48,498 bases of DNA, taken from the NCBI GenBank assembly GCA_001626765.1, contig LUOO01000070.1, positions 1 to 48,498 on the forward strand, in the 5' to 3' direction. The position numbers were made by a program, and so were the translations under genes. Source of the DNA: Maritimibacter sp. REDSEA-S28_B5. Lineage in GTDB: Bacteria; Pseudomonadota; Alphaproteobacteria; Rhodobacterales; Rhodobacteraceae. Each line of letters begins with the position of its first letter. Positions within the stretch are counted from its first letter, which is position 1. Positions 34,522 to 44,230 of the stretch are shown one piece after another. A model generated the notes under the pieces. It was not told where the DNA came from, made no database searches, and saw nothing but the letters and a program-made list of their open reading frames with translations.

Positions 34522-37092
34522 CTAGCGCGTGACCCTCGGGCGCCCTTTCCCCCGCGAGGCAATGGCCAGATGCGCCGCGGCAAGCCGCGCCACGGGCACC
34601 CGGTAGGGCGAACAGGACACGTAATCGAATCCCGCGTCCCGGCAGAAGGCGATGCTTTCCGGGTTGCCGCCATGTTCGCCGCAGATCCCCAGGACAACGT
34701 CGGAATTGCCGCGCCGCCCGCGCTCGGCGCCGATCTCGAGCAGCTCGCCAACCCCGTCCACGTCAAGCGTGTGGAACGGATCCTCGGCATAGACGCCCTG
34801 CTGCACGTAGCGGCCCATGAACCGCCCAGCGTCATCGCGCGACAGGCCATAGGTCATCTGCGTCAGGTCGTTGGTGCCGAAAGACAAGAACGCCGCGTGC
34901 TGCGCGATCTCGCCGGCCCGGAGTGCTGCGCGCGGCGTTTCCACCATGACGCCCAGCCGGTAGTCGAAGTCGCGCCCACGCTCGGCCTTGACCGCTGCTG
35001 CCACGGCGTCGATCCGCGCCTTCACGATCTCGACCTCGCGCTTGGCCGACACGAGGGGGATCATCACCTCGGGCACGACGGGCTTGCCGCCCTCCTCGGA
35101 GGAGTCCAGCGTCGCCTCAAAGATCGCGCGGGCCTGCATGTCGTAAATCTCGGGCACCGTGATCCCGAGCCGCACGCCCCGCATCCCCAGCATCGGGTTG
35201 AACTCGGACAGCGCCTCGACCCGACGGGTCACGGCACCCACGTTCAGATCGAGCGCCTCGGCCAGTTCCGCCATGCCTTCGTGCCCCTGCGGCAGGAACT
35301 CGTGCAACGGCGGGTCGAAAAGCCGGATGGTCACCGGCTGGCCCTGCATGATGCGGAAGAGCTGCGCGAAATCGGCCCGCTGCATCGGCAGGATACGGTC
35401 GAGCGCAGCGCGCCTATCCTCGGACTTGTCGGCAAAAATCATCTCGCGCATGGCGAGCAGCCGTTCGCGGTCAAAGAACATGTGCTCAGTGCGGCACAGG
35501 CCGATCCCCTCGGCGAGAAAGGTCCGCGCCTTCTGCGCGTCCGCAGGCGTGTCGGCATTGGCCCGCACCCCGATATCGCGTGCCCGGTCAGCCCAGTGGA
35601 GAAGCGTCTGGAATTCGTCACCGAGGTCCGGCTCCTGCATCTCTGCCGCGCCCATGAGCGCCTCGCCCGCCGAGCCGTCGATGGTTATCACATCGCCCTC
35701 GGTCAGGACGCGTCCATCCGCGGTGCGCAGCGTCTTGGCCTTGGAATCGAGCTTCATCTCGTTGGCACCCACGACGCAGGGCAGGCCAAGCCCCCGCGCG
35801 ATCACGGCGGCGTGGCTGGTGATCCCGCCACGTTCGGTGAGGACGGCCTTGGCCGCGTGCATCCCGCGAATGTCCTCGGGCGTGGTTTCGCGGCGCACGA
35901 GGATACAGGCCTCGTCCTGCGCCGCCAGCGCCTGAGCGGCCCGCGAGGAGAACACGATCTTGCCCGTAGCCGCCCCCGGCGAGGCCGCGATGCCCGACAC
36001 GATCACGTCGCGCGGACCTTCAGGGTCGACCTGGCTGTGCAGCATCTCGGACAACGACCGGGGCGGCACGCGCATGACCGCCTCTTCCTCGGAGATGATT
36101 GCGTCACGCGCTAGCGCCACGGCGATGATCAGGTTCGCGCGCGGGCTGCGCGGCACCCGGACGGCGTCGAGAATATGAAGCTGCGAATTCTCGATGGTGA
36201 ACTCGATCTGCATCTCCTCGCGCAGGCGGTTGCGCGTGAGATCGCCGTAGCGCATGAGGTCGGCATAGCAGTCGGGCAGCACCTCTTCGATGGAGCGCCC
36301 CCGCTCGTCCCTGGACAGATACATCACGTCGCCATTCGCATTGAGCGCGTCGCGTCCCTGCGACTTGCACAGGTAGCGCCCGCGAATTTCGCGCTCGCCG
36401 GTGGTCCCGGAGACGAATTGCACGACGCCGGACCCCGACAGGCCCTTGCCCACGCCCAGCGCCATCTGCTGCACGACGAGGCCAAGACCCGCGTCGGTCG
36501 GTGCCCCCCGCGCCTCGCGCAGGAGCCGTGCGGTCGTGCCCTCCCACGCCCGTGCCATGGCCCGAAGCACTTCGGACAGTTGCGTCGCGATGTCCTGCGG
36601 GAAGGACTCGTCGGTTTCCTCGTGGAAATGGGCGAGTGCCTTGGCCACGGCCTCGGCATCCGGCGAACCGGTTAGTTCAAACTCGTCGGGATCGAGCCGC
36701 GACACATGCACGCCGTACGCCCGGATGAACCGCAGGTAGAGCGCATTGGCGGCGTCCTCGCCATGGCTTTCGGTAAGCCGCGCGTGGGCGGCATCGTTCA
36801 TCCCGATGTTGAGGATCGCCGACGGCCCGCCCCAATCGGGGTCGAGCGACGAGGGCCGCACCGAGAGCAGCGGATCAGGGCCGAAGACCGACAGAAGCCG
36901 TTCGATATCGGGCAGTTGCCCCAATGAAATATCGTGAACCGTGTTGAAGTCGAGCGCCACGGTGCGCGGCACGGGCATGTCGAGCCGGATCAGGCGTTGC
37001 AGGCATTTCGCGCGACCGCCGTGCCGATCCACATCAATCGCCGAGGTCGGCGTGATCTCTGTGAAACCGGGTGGGGTCAGCATATTCTGCAC
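34522..37092 (-). CDS. ppdK: Pyruvate, phosphate dikinase
   Basis: Interconverts pyruvate plus ATP plus phosphate with phosphoenolpyruvate. An N-terminal ATP-grasp domain (GGPSAILNIGMND) is followed by the swivelling phosphohistidine domain with LTERGGITSHAAVIARGLG, where the catalytic His is kept. The C-terminal barrel contains GLCRTEHMFF, SFGTNDLTQMTYGLSRDD and GICGEHGGNPESI with the catalytic Cys. 856 aa, near normal. The start is a GTG at 37092, about 10 nt after AGGAG. It follows glyS. Confidence 0.94.
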   Translation of the reverse strand: MQNMLTPPGFTEITPTSAIDVDRHGGRAKCLQRLIRLDMPVPRTVALDFNTVHDISLGQLPDIERLLSVFGPDPLLSVRPSSLDPDWGGPSAILNIGMNDAAHARLTESHGEDAANALYLRFIRAYGVHVSRLDPDEFELTGSPDAEAVAKALAHFHEETDESFPQDIATQLSEVLRAMARAWEGTTARLLREARGAPTDAGLGLVVQQMALGVGKGLSGSGVVQFVSGTTGEREIRGRYLCKSQGRDALNANGDVMYLSRDERGRSIEEVLPDCYADLMRYGDLTRNRLREEMQIEFTIENSQLHILDAVRVPRSPRANLIIAVALARDAIISEEEAVMRVPPRSLSEMLHSQVDPEGPRDVIVSGIAASPGAATGKIVFSSRAAQALAAQDEACILVRRETTPEDIRGMHAAKAVLTERGGITSHAAVIARGLGLPCVVGANEMKLDSKAKTLRTADGRVLTEGDVITIDGSAGEALMGAAEMQEPDLGDEFQTLLHWADRARDIGVRANADTPADAQKARTFLAEGIGLCRTEHMFFDRERLLAMREMIFADKSEDRRAALDRILPMQRADFAQLFRIMQGQPVTIRLFDPPLHEFLPQGHEGMAELAEALDLNVGAVTRRVEALSEFNPMLGMRGVRLGITVPEIYDMQARAIFEATLDSSEEGGKPVVPEVMIPLVSAKREVEIVKARIDAVAAAVKAERGRDFDYRLGVMVETPRAALRAGEIAQHAAFLSFGTNDLTQMTYGLSRDDAGRFMGRYVQQGVYAEDPFHTLDVDGVGELLEIGAERGRRGNSDVVLGICGEHGGNPESIAFCRDAGFDYVSCSPYRVPVARLAAAHLAIASRGKGRPRVTR

Positions 37093-37174
37093 TGCAGCAT
37101 TTCTCCTATGCCCTCAACATAGCGCCAACACGCCCCCTTACAAGGAAGCCTGGGTATATACGTATTTCTACGTA

Positions 37175-39532
37175 TTATCCGTCAAGCCGGGTCAAATCCG
37201 CAACGGAAATGCAGGTATCACGGATTTTGGCCAGCAGGTTGAGGCGGTTACGCCGCACGATCTGGTTGTCCGTGTTGATCTGGACCGCCTCGAAGAAGGC
37301 ATCAATGGGTGCGCGGAGTTTGGCCATCGCGCCCATGGCGGCCGCGAAATCCTCGGATTGCATGGCGGGCGCGATGGTCGATTGGGCCTCATTCAGCGCC
37401 GCGAAGAGCGCCTTTTCTTCGTCCGCTTCCGCGAACTTGATGTCGGCGCCAAAGGAATATTCGACGCCATCGGCCTTTTCCGCCTGGGTGAGGATATTGT
37501 TGGCCCGCTTGAACCCCTGGACGAGGTTGGTGCCGTCATCCGTCGCGAGGAAAGCGGCAAGCGCGCGCGCCCGCTTGACGAGGAGCGTGAGGTCGTCGGC
37601 GCCGGGCATGGCGAGCGATGCCTCAATCACGTCATGCGAGATGCCCTCGTCGCGCAGGTGGACCTTGAGCCGGTCGTGGATGAAGGAAAGGAGGTCCGGC
37701 ACAACGGCTGCGAGGCTGCCAAGTGTGTAGGAATTGTCGACGATTCCTTTAGTGTTCGGCTGTTCGCCGCTCACCCGAAGAAACATCATTCTATCCGTCG
37801 CTTCCAATACTGACATATCCAGATGCCGGTATTGAGTGTGTTCGTCGATTTTCCAGACCTCGAAGTCGTAAACTTCAACGTCGTTATCGTTGTCGAAATA
37901 AAACCAGCGATCTAATGGCAATCCATCTTCAATCCAGCTTGGAGACCAACGTTGGCCATCAGTGGACTCGATGATCCTGAAGGCTCTGAAAATTTGCCGA
38001 ATATGCAGAGGATACGCACCTCGAAGCAGCTCACTCAACGACACCCGCAACTCATTCACCAGCACCAGCCGGATCACCCCCAACGCGGCCCGTCGCAGCG
38101 CATAGGGGTCCTTGGACCCCGTGGGTTTCTCGTCGATCGCCCAAAACCCGGTCAGCTTGTCGAGCTTTTCGGCGAGCGACACGGCCACCGACACGGGCGC
38201 GGTCGGCACGGCGTCGGACGGGCCCAGCGGAGAGTAATGGTCGCGGCAGGCGTCAGCCACCGAGTCACTCAAACCAGCATTTTTCGCGTAATACCGCCCC
38301 ATGATCCCCTGCAATTCGGGGAATTCGTAGACCATTTCCGATGCGAGGTCGGCTTTCGCCACCTTGGCCGCCTGCACGGCCTCGTCCACGTCCGCCCCCA
38401 CCAGCGGCGCGATCTGACCCGCCAGCGCGGCCATGCGGTCGATCAGTTCCGCCTGCGAGCCGAGTTTGGCGTGGAAGGTCACGGACTCCAGCTTGCCGAG
38501 CCAAGCGTCCATCCCCTGCCGCTCGACCGTGCGCAGGTCGTTTTCCCAGAAAAACTTCGCATCCGACAGCCGCGCGGCCAGCACCTTCTGGTTGCCTGCA
38601 AGGATCGTGGCACCATTGTCGGTGGTTTCACGGTTGGCCACGGTCACGAATTTCTCGATCCGGCCCGTCTTGGGGTTTTTCACGGAAAAGAACTTCTGGT
38701 GCTCTTTCATCGAGGTCTGCAGCACCTCGGGCGGCAGGTCGATAAAATCGGCGCCAATGTCGCCCATGAGCACCACGGGCCATTCAACGAGGCCCGAGAC
38801 CTCGGCCAGAAGACCGCGATCCTCGACCACCTCGAAGCCATTGGCAAAGGCCGCCTGCCCCGCGTCGTGCCAGATCGTCTCGGCCCGGTCCTCGGGATTG
38901 AGCACCACGAAGGCGCGCTTCAGCTTGGCTTCGTAGTCGGCAAAGGACGACACGCGGATCGTATCGGGCGCCATGAAGCGATGCCCGCGCGTCGTGTCCC
39001 CGGCGACGATCCCGTCGATGTCGAGCGGCACGATCTCGGTCCCGTCCTCCTTCACGAGAAGGCAGATGATGGAATGGAGCGGGCGCACCCAACGCAGGCT
39101 ACCCGCCCCCCAGCGCATCGACTTGGGCCAGGGGAAGTTGCGGATCGCGTTCTCCAGCACCTCGGCCACGATCTCTGCCGACGGGCGACCGGGTTTCGCG
39201 ATCACGGCGAAGTAGACCTGACCCTTTTTCTCGTCGCGGACCTCAAGCTGGTCCCTGGTGAGCCCCGTCGAGCGCAGGAAACCGTCGAGCGCCTGCTCCG
39301 GCGCGTCGGTGCGCGGGCCCTTGCGTTCCTCCCGGGTGTCCGGCGACATCGCGGGCAGGTCACCCAGCGCGAGCGTCAGGCGGCGCGGGGTCGAGAACGC
39401 CTGCGCGCCCCCGTAGGTCAGACCAGCCTCGACCAGACCGTTGGTCACCAGCCTTTTCAGGTCCTCCGCCGCCTGCCGCTGCATACGCGCGGGGATTTCT
39501 TCGGAGAAAATCTCGATCAGCAGGTCGGCCAT
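37175..39532 (-). CDS. glyS: Glycyl-tRNA synthetase beta subunit, with a lower-G+C in-frame insert
   Basis: 785 aa, longer than E. coli GlyS (689). Seen: N-terminal LLIEIFSEEIPARMQ, MRWGAGSLRWVRPLHSI, LPPEVLQTSMKEHQKFF and KLDKLTGFWAIDEKPTGSKDPYALRR, and a C-terminal RNA-binding part ending LNLLAKIRDTCISVADLTR. Between LSELLRG and DLLSFIHDRLKVHLRDEG (about 37715-38040) lies an insert of about 105 residues. It is rich in acidic and aromatic residues, e.g. RWFYFDNDNDVEVYDFEVW, and is about 47% G+C by hand count, well below its flanks. The frame is intact. The insert may be a lineage-specific, transferred segment tolerated in an external loop. Confidence 0.95.
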   Translation of the reverse strand: MADLLIEIFSEEIPARMQRQAAEDLKRLVTNGLVEAGLTYGGAQAFSTPRRLTLALGDLPAMSPDTREERKGPRTDAPEQALDGFLRSTGLTRDQLEVRDEKKGQVYFAVIAKPGRPSAEIVAEVLENAIRNFPWPKSMRWGAGSLRWVRPLHSIICLLVKEDGTEIVPLDIDGIVAGDTTRGHRFMAPDTIRVSSFADYEAKLKRAFVVLNPEDRAETIWHDAGQAAFANGFEVVEDRGLLAEVSGLVEWPVVLMGDIGADFIDLPPEVLQTSMKEHQKFFSVKNPKTGRIEKFVTVANRETTDNGATILAGNQKVLAARLSDAKFFWENDLRTVERQGMDAWLGKLESVTFHAKLGSQAELIDRMAALAGQIAPLVGADVDEAVQAAKVAKADLASEMVYEFPELQGIMGRYYAKNAGLSDSVADACRDHYSPLGPSDAVPTAPVSVAVSLAEKLDKLTGFWAIDEKPTGSKDPYALRRAALGVIRLVLVNELRVSLSELLRGAYPLHIRQIFRAFRIIESTDGQRWSPSWIEDGLPLDRWFYFDNDNDVEVYDFEVWKIDEHTQYRHLDMSVLEATDRMMFLRVSGEQPNTKGIVDNSYTLGSLAAVVPDLLSFIHDRLKVHLRDEGISHDVIEASLAMPGADDLTLLVKRARALAAFLATDDGTNLVQGFKRANNILTQAEKADGVEYSFGADIKFAEADEEKALFAALNEAQSTIAPAMQSEDFAAAMGAMAKLRAPIDAFFEAVQINTDNQIVRRNRLNLLAKIRDTCISVADLTRLDG

Positions 39533-39623
39533 GGTATTCCTACGTCTTCAGGCCCAAAGGGGCGTTTGACGCGGGAATACCGTGGGCCGACCTGATGGTC
39601 TAGGGGGTGCGCTCAGACCAAGG

Positions 39624-40496
39624 TCAGGTCAGCCGCCCGATCCGGCGGTCCCAGACCGACATGAACCCCCCGGCAAGCGTGCGGGTCTCGGCCGTGCCGC
39701 AGCGCGGTATGATGCGGTAGACCGCCTCGACAAAGCAGTAGATGGCAAAGGCGACGAGGCCCAGCGACAGCGCCATGAGCAGGATGCGTCCGAAAATCAC
39801 GCCGCGCACCGCCTCGAAGGCCAGCCCCATGCCGCCAGCCTGTGACGGATCGGCAGTCCAGCCGGCATAGACGAGAAAGCCCCCGACGATGACGATCACG
39901 ATGCCATGCGCGACCAGCCCCGCCTTCACCAGCGGGTCGAGGGTGCGCGAGGTGGGCGTTTCCGAGAGGTAGCGCCTGTAGCGTTCCGACAGCCCCTTCA
40001 TCGCGTAGTAGATGCCCGCGCCGATCACGATCAACCCCGCGATGACGACAAGCATGGCCCCCCAGGGGTCCTGCTGCATGAGGACCGAGGCGAAACTTTG
40101 CACACCGTCGCGGTCGCCCCCTGACCCGATAGCCTGACGCGCGACCGAGAGTGCAAGCCCGGCATGGACAAGACCGGTGATGACGAGCCCGATCCGGGCG
40201 ACCACGCCCTTGAACCCGGTCCCGTGCATCTCGAGGTCGAACCACGCGGCGACGAAGCGCCAGACCGCGTAGGACAGTAGCCCGATGGCAATCACCGAGA
40301 GAAGCGCCACGCCCCAGGATTCATTCCGGATATCGCCGAGGGTCGAGCTCGTGCCCTCGGTCTGTCCACCGTGCCAGGCGGCGAGAAAGGTGAGGAAACC
40401 GAGGATCACATAGGTGACGCCGCGCGCCGCGTAGCCGTATCGCATGAGCGGCTCGACCCATGCGGGGGCACGTTGAAAGCTATCGGTGAGCGACAT
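39624..40496 (-). CDS. DUF1206 membrane protein
   Basis: A 290-aa integral membrane protein with six predicted helices, arranged as three repeats of the DUF1206 pair (e.g. RYGYAARGVTYVILGFLTFL, RIGLVITGLVHAGLALSV and KAGLVAHGIVIVIVGGFLVY). Function unknown. The start at 40496 has ATGGAGGTCCC before it; the longer upstream frame overlaps the DUF6446 gene. Lies between the two glycyl-tRNA synthetase genes. Confidence 0.85.
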   Translation of the reverse strand: MSLTDSFQRAPAWVEPLMRYGYAARGVTYVILGFLTFLAAWHGGQTEGTSSTLGDIRNESWGVALLSVIAIGLLSYAVWRFVAAWFDLEMHGTGFKGVVARIGLVITGLVHAGLALSVARQAIGSGGDRDGVQSFASVLMQQDPWGAMLVVIAGLIVIGAGIYYAMKGLSERYRRYLSETPTSRTLDPLVKAGLVAHGIVIVIVGGFLVYAGWTADPSQAGGMGLAFEAVRGVIFGRILLMALSLGLVAFAIYCFVEAVYRIIPRCGTAETRTLAGGFMSVWDRRIGRLT

Positions 40497-40549
40497 GGGA
40501 CCTCCATCGGTTGATGTGGACCCAATCCCTTTGCCCGGCGTCCGGTTCC

Positions 40550-41041
40550 CTATTGAATGGGTTCCGACCCCTCGTTGTTGAACTTCTCGTTCAACTGGTT
40601 CCACGCAAAGGCGCGCCCGTCCGGGAACACCGCGATGACCCGGTCTACGCCGTCGTGGATCTCTTTCTGCGACAGAAAGGCCATCGCCTCGCCTGCCTCG
40701 AGCGCCGCGCCGATCTCCTGCGCGTTGAAACATTCGAACCAGTTGGGGGCGTTAAGCGGGGTCGCCTCGGGGTAATCCTGATAGGTTTCCGACATTGCCG
40801 CATCCGACATGCCCGCCGTGAAACAGGCGCGGAAGCGGATCGGCGAGGACGAGCCGTCGATGGCCTCAATGTTGTCGGCGACGATTTCCTCCGGCTCGCC
40901 GGTCGCGATATTGACGGCGGTCAGGGTCACCTCCTCGGCGGCGACCGTGTCGTAGTAGTAGAACTCCTGCACGTAGTAGAGCCCGATGCCGAAGATGAGG
41001 GCGAAAACCACGACGAAGCTCGCGACGACCTTACCGTTCAC
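40550..41041 (-). CDS. DUF6446 family membrane-anchored protein
   Basis: A 163-aa protein with an N-terminal anchor ([20 protein letters not shown]) and a periplasmic domain containing C-terminal [17 protein letters not shown]. Commonly placed between glyQ and glyS in Rhodobacteraceae; function unknown. It starts with GTG at 41041, overlapping the original glyQ stop by 4 nt (GTGA). Because of the glyQ frameshift its frame is now continuous with glyQ. Confidence 0.8.
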   Translation of the reverse strand: MNGKVVASFVVVFALIFGIGLYYVQEFYYYDTVAAEEVTLTAVNIATGEPEEIVADNIEAIDGSSSPIRFRACFTAGMSDAAMSETYQDYPEATPLNAPNWFECFNAQEIGAALEAGEAMAFLSQKEIHDGVDRVIAVFPDGRAFAWNQLNEKFNNEGSEPIQ

Positions 41042-41923
41042 GCCGCGCTCTCCGGCGTCCAACCGCCCGCCTCGGTCTGCACGAAGGCATCCGCACAGGC
41101 CTTGGCCAGCGCACGGACGCGCCCGATGTAGGCCTGCCGTTCCCTGATCGTAAGCGGGGTGCGCCATGATGATCCGCTTGCCGGGCTTGGGGTCCACGGA
41201 CTCCTGCGAAAGCAGGTTCTGACACTCGGCCTCGGCGTCCTCGAAGTGGCGGAGCAGTTTCTCGGTGTTGGCGACGTCGAAGTTGTGCCGCGAGTATTCC
41301 TCTTCGGTCTGGCGGAAGACGTCGCCGTAGGTCAGCGGGATCGGCGAGGACGGGTCGTTGAACGGCATATCCATCACGTGATCGACACCCAGCACATACA
41401 TGGCGAGGCGTTCGAGACCATAGGTCAGCTCGCCCGACACCGGGCGGCAATCGTGACCGCCGACCTGCTGGAAATAGGTGAACTGAGACACTTCCATCCC
41501 GTCGCACCAGACCTCCCAGCCCAGCCCCCATGCGCCCAGCGTCGGGCTTTCCCAGTCGTCCTCGACGAACCGGATGTCATGCACGGCCATGTCGATCCCG
41601 ATGGCTTGGAGCGAGCCGAGATAGAGGTCCTGAAGGTCGGGCGGCGAAGGTTTGATCAGCACCTGATACTGGTAATAGTGCTGGAGCCGGTTCGGATTCT
41701 CGCCATAGCGCCCGTCGGTCGGGCGGCGCGAGGGCTGGACGTATGCCGCAGCCCAGGCATTCGACCCAAGCGCGCGCAGCGTCGTGGCCGGGTGAAAGGT
41801 CCCCGCCCCCACCTCCATGTCATAGGGCTGGAGGATCGCGCAGCCCTTGGACGCCCAATAGGTCTGCAGCCGCAGGATGATCTCCTGAAACGACTTCGGC
41901 GGGGTCACTTGCGGTTGGGTCAT
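41038..41923 (-). CDS. glyQ: Glycyl-tRNA synthetase alpha subunit; frameshifted near the 3' end as sequenced
   Basis: Catalytic alpha subunit of the tetrameric glycyl-tRNA synthetase; essential. The frame from the ATG at 41923 (after GGAGG) is normal to [12 protein letters not shown], residue 260, at 41144. The expected tail [16 protein letters not shown]...WTPESAA follows in another frame (41142-41041), ending at the TGA at 41040-41038. The conserved segment of about 20 residues seen in E. coli at this place (KASHQFNLLDARGAIS) is missing. As sequenced, the first frame runs on into DUF6446, giving a fusion. A deletion between GATCAGG repeats would explain the junction. Because the gene is essential, an assembly error must be considered. 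Confidence 0.93.
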
Positions 41924-42103
41924 CGGGGCCTCCGTTGCACTCGGCGCTTCTCTAGGACGCGGACCGGGCGGGGTCAATCGTGCGAGCGGCGCGCTTGAGG
42001 TCACATCGCCGCCATTTGACCCCTGCGGTTATTGACCTTTCACGGCGCGTAATGGTTACTGGCCCGAAGGTTAAGCAAGGGGCCCAGAGGGGCAAAGAGG
42101 GAT

Positions 42104-43924
42104 ATGAAGCGCATCATCACGAGCGTCGCATTCGCGGTCGGGGTCCTGTGGGGCACCATCGCGGCGGCTCAGAGTTATTGGGTTCAGGTCGAGGCGAACG
42201 CCACGCTCAACACGGCAGAGGACGCCACCCAGCGTTATGCGGGCCAGATGGACGACGTCGCCGGGTTCCGGCTGGGGGCCTCAGGCTGGTATGCCACCGC
42301 GCTCGGCCCCTTTACCGAGGACGAGGCGACGGCGCGACTGGTCGAACTGCGCGGCGCAGGACAGATCCCGCGCGATGCCTACATAACGGACGGCACCGCC
42401 TATGGGCAGCAGTTCTACCCGGTCGGCGCCAACAGCCTTATCACACCGGCGGAGCCGGAGACGGTGACCGAGGCGCAGATCGACGAGGCGGTGGAAGAGG
42501 CCGTTCCCGGCTCCGACGAACTCGCCGCCGAGCTTCCGGACGAACCCGCCGAACTCGAGGTGGCGATGGTCGAGCCCGAGCCGATCCCGGAACCGGAGCC
42601 GGAAGAAACCCGCCAGCAGGCACTCCAGTCCGAGGGGCTGCTCAATGCCGACGAGCGCAAGGCGCTGCAAGTCGCGCTGCAGTGGGAAGGCTTCTACAAC
42701 GCGGGCATCGACGGCGCCTTCGGCCCCGGCACCCGCGGCTCCATGGCGGCCTGGCAGGAGGCCAAGGGCTATGAGGCGACCGGCGTGCTCACCACGCGCC
42801 AGCGCGCGGAACTCCTTGGCGACTACAACGACACGCTGTCGAGCCTGGGCCTCGCCTCGGTCACTGACCGGGACGCGGGGATCGAGATCGTCATGCCCAC
42901 CGCCATGGTGGAGTTCGACCGCTACGAGGCGCCCTTTGCCCACTACACCGGTGATCAGGGCGTGCGCGTCGTGCTCATCTCGCAGTCTGGCGGTCAGTCC
43001 ACGCTCTATGGTCTTTACGACATCCTTCAATCGCTCGAGGTCATCCCGCCCACGGGTGAACGCAACCGGGGCAACAACGACTTCACCATCAACGGCGAAG
43101 ACCGCGACATCGTCTCCTACACCTACGCCACGGTCGTGGACGGGGCGGTGAAGGGCTACATGCTCGTCTGGCCGAAGTCGGGCGACGAGCGGCTCCTCAC
43201 GATGGCGATGGACGCGATGAAATCGAGCTTTGCCTCGACCGGCCCCACGGCGCTCGACGACAACGCGGGGCTTGATGAGGCGATGCAGAGCGTCGATCTT
43301 GTCTCGGGTCTCGAAATTCGCCGCGCCGACCGGGCGATGACGGGCTTTTACGTGGATGGCACAGGAACCGTGCTGACCACCGCCGCCGCCGTGGACCAGT
43401 GCAGCCAGATCATGCTCGACGAAAGCTATCCGGCCTCCGTCACGGCGCGCGACGACGCACTCGGCGTGGCGCTGCTCACACCCGAGCAGGCGCTTGCCCC
43501 GGCCGCCAGCGCGGCCTTCCTCACCACCGACGCGCGGCTCAAGTCCGACGTGGCCGTGGCGGGCTATTCCTTCGGCGGACGCCTGTCGTCGGCCACGCTG
43601 ACGTTTGGCCAACTGGCGGACGTGAAGGGGATGGAGGGCGAGGACAACCTCTACCGCCTGGACTTAACCTCCCAGGACGGCGACGCGGGCGGTCCGATCG
43701 TGACCAATGGCGGCGCGGTGATCGGAATGTTGAAGAGCCTGTCGGACAGCACCCGCACCTTCCCGCCGGAAGTGTCGTTTGCGGTGAAGTCGAGCGCCCT
43801 GACCGGGTTCCTGGCCGAGAACGGCGTCGAGCCTGCTGCAACGGATATGGCCGGAGACCTCGCCCCCCATGCGCTCGCCATGAAGGCGGCGGACATGGCG
43901 GTGCTGGTCTCCTGCTGGGAATAA
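42104..43924 (+). CDS. Exported SPOR/peptidoglycan-binding protein with inactive trypsin-like domain
   Basis: A 606-aa exported protein. A signal peptide (VAFAVGVLWGTIAAAQ) leads to a SPOR-like domain at about residues 23-110 (SYWVQVEANATLNTAEDATQ), an acidic Pro/Glu linker (about 115-170), and a peptidoglycan-binding domain (WEGFYNAGIDGAFGPGTRGS, about 190-240). A large middle domain and a trypsin-like domain (about 405-590) follow. In the last, the family TNAH motif is TTAA (VLTTAAAVDQC) and GNSGGP is GDAGGP, so catalytic His and Ser are both Ala, while Asp (RDDALGVALL) remains. It is probably a non-catalytic scaffold or binding protein of the cell envelope. Ends at a clear terminator. Confidence 0.85.
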   Translation: MKRIITSVAFAVGVLWGTIAAAQSYWVQVEANATLNTAEDATQRYAGQMDDVAGFRLGASGWYATALGPFTEDEATARLVELRGAGQIPRDAYITDGTAYGQQFYPVGANSLITPAEPETVTEAQIDEAVEEAVPGSDELAAELPDEPAELEVAMVEPEPIPEPEPEETRQQALQSEGLLNADERKALQVALQWEGFYNAGIDGAFGPGTRGSMAAWQEAKGYEATGVLTTRQRAELLGDYNDTLSSLGLASVTDRDAGIEIVMPTAMVEFDRYEAPFAHYTGDQGVRVVLISQSGGQSTLYGLYDILQSLEVIPPTGERNRGNNDFTINGEDRDIVSYTYATVVDGAVKGYMLVWPKSGDERLLTMAMDAMKSSFASTGPTALDDNAGLDEAMQSVDLVSGLEIRRADRAMTGFYVDGTGTVLTTAAAVDQCSQIMLDESYPASVTARDDALGVALLTPEQALAPAASAAFLTTDARLKSDVAVAGYSFGGRLSSATLTFGQLADVKGMEGEDNLYRLDLTSQDGDAGGPIVTNGGAVIGMLKSLSDSTRTFPPEVSFAVKSSALTGFLAENGVEPAATDMAGDLAPHALAMKAADMAVLVSCWE

Positions 43925-43946
43925 ACTTTGTCAGGTAAGAATAGAA

Positions 43947-43977
43947 ACGCCCGGCCCGAAACGGCCGGGCGTTTTTT
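43947..43977 (+). terminator. Rho-independent terminator
   Basis: CGCCCGGCC-CGAAAC-GGCCGGGCG is a perfect 9-bp stem followed by TTTTTT, 23 nt after the stop of the pseudo-protease gene. The rest of the gap to 44230 shows nothing convincing. Confidence 0.93.
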
Positions 43978-44230
43978 GTGGATCTTGGGGTAAGGCTTTC
44001 GCTCACGGCCTCACCGCTGGACACCCACCCAGCGCGGACTATGTCCCGACGTATTCGAATTGGCCAGAAGCCTGAGCCTGCCTTCATGGATCGTCGCACT
44101 TGAACGACGGCTATTGCGGACTTTCCTGCCGTTCGCTGAGACAGTTCAATCTGTGTTGCGATTACGAGAGCTTTTGCCGGAAAGACGAGTTCCGAACCTT
44201 CCCTATACGCGCAATCCGAGATTCTCGGGA

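Noticed and set aside
36974..37110. Short frame starting ATG CTG CAG just after AGGAG upstream of ppdK, suggesting another broken start
   Set aside because: The ATG is only 2 nt from AGGAG and stops after seven codons; the in-frame GTG at 37092 has suitable spacing and gives a full-length PpdK.
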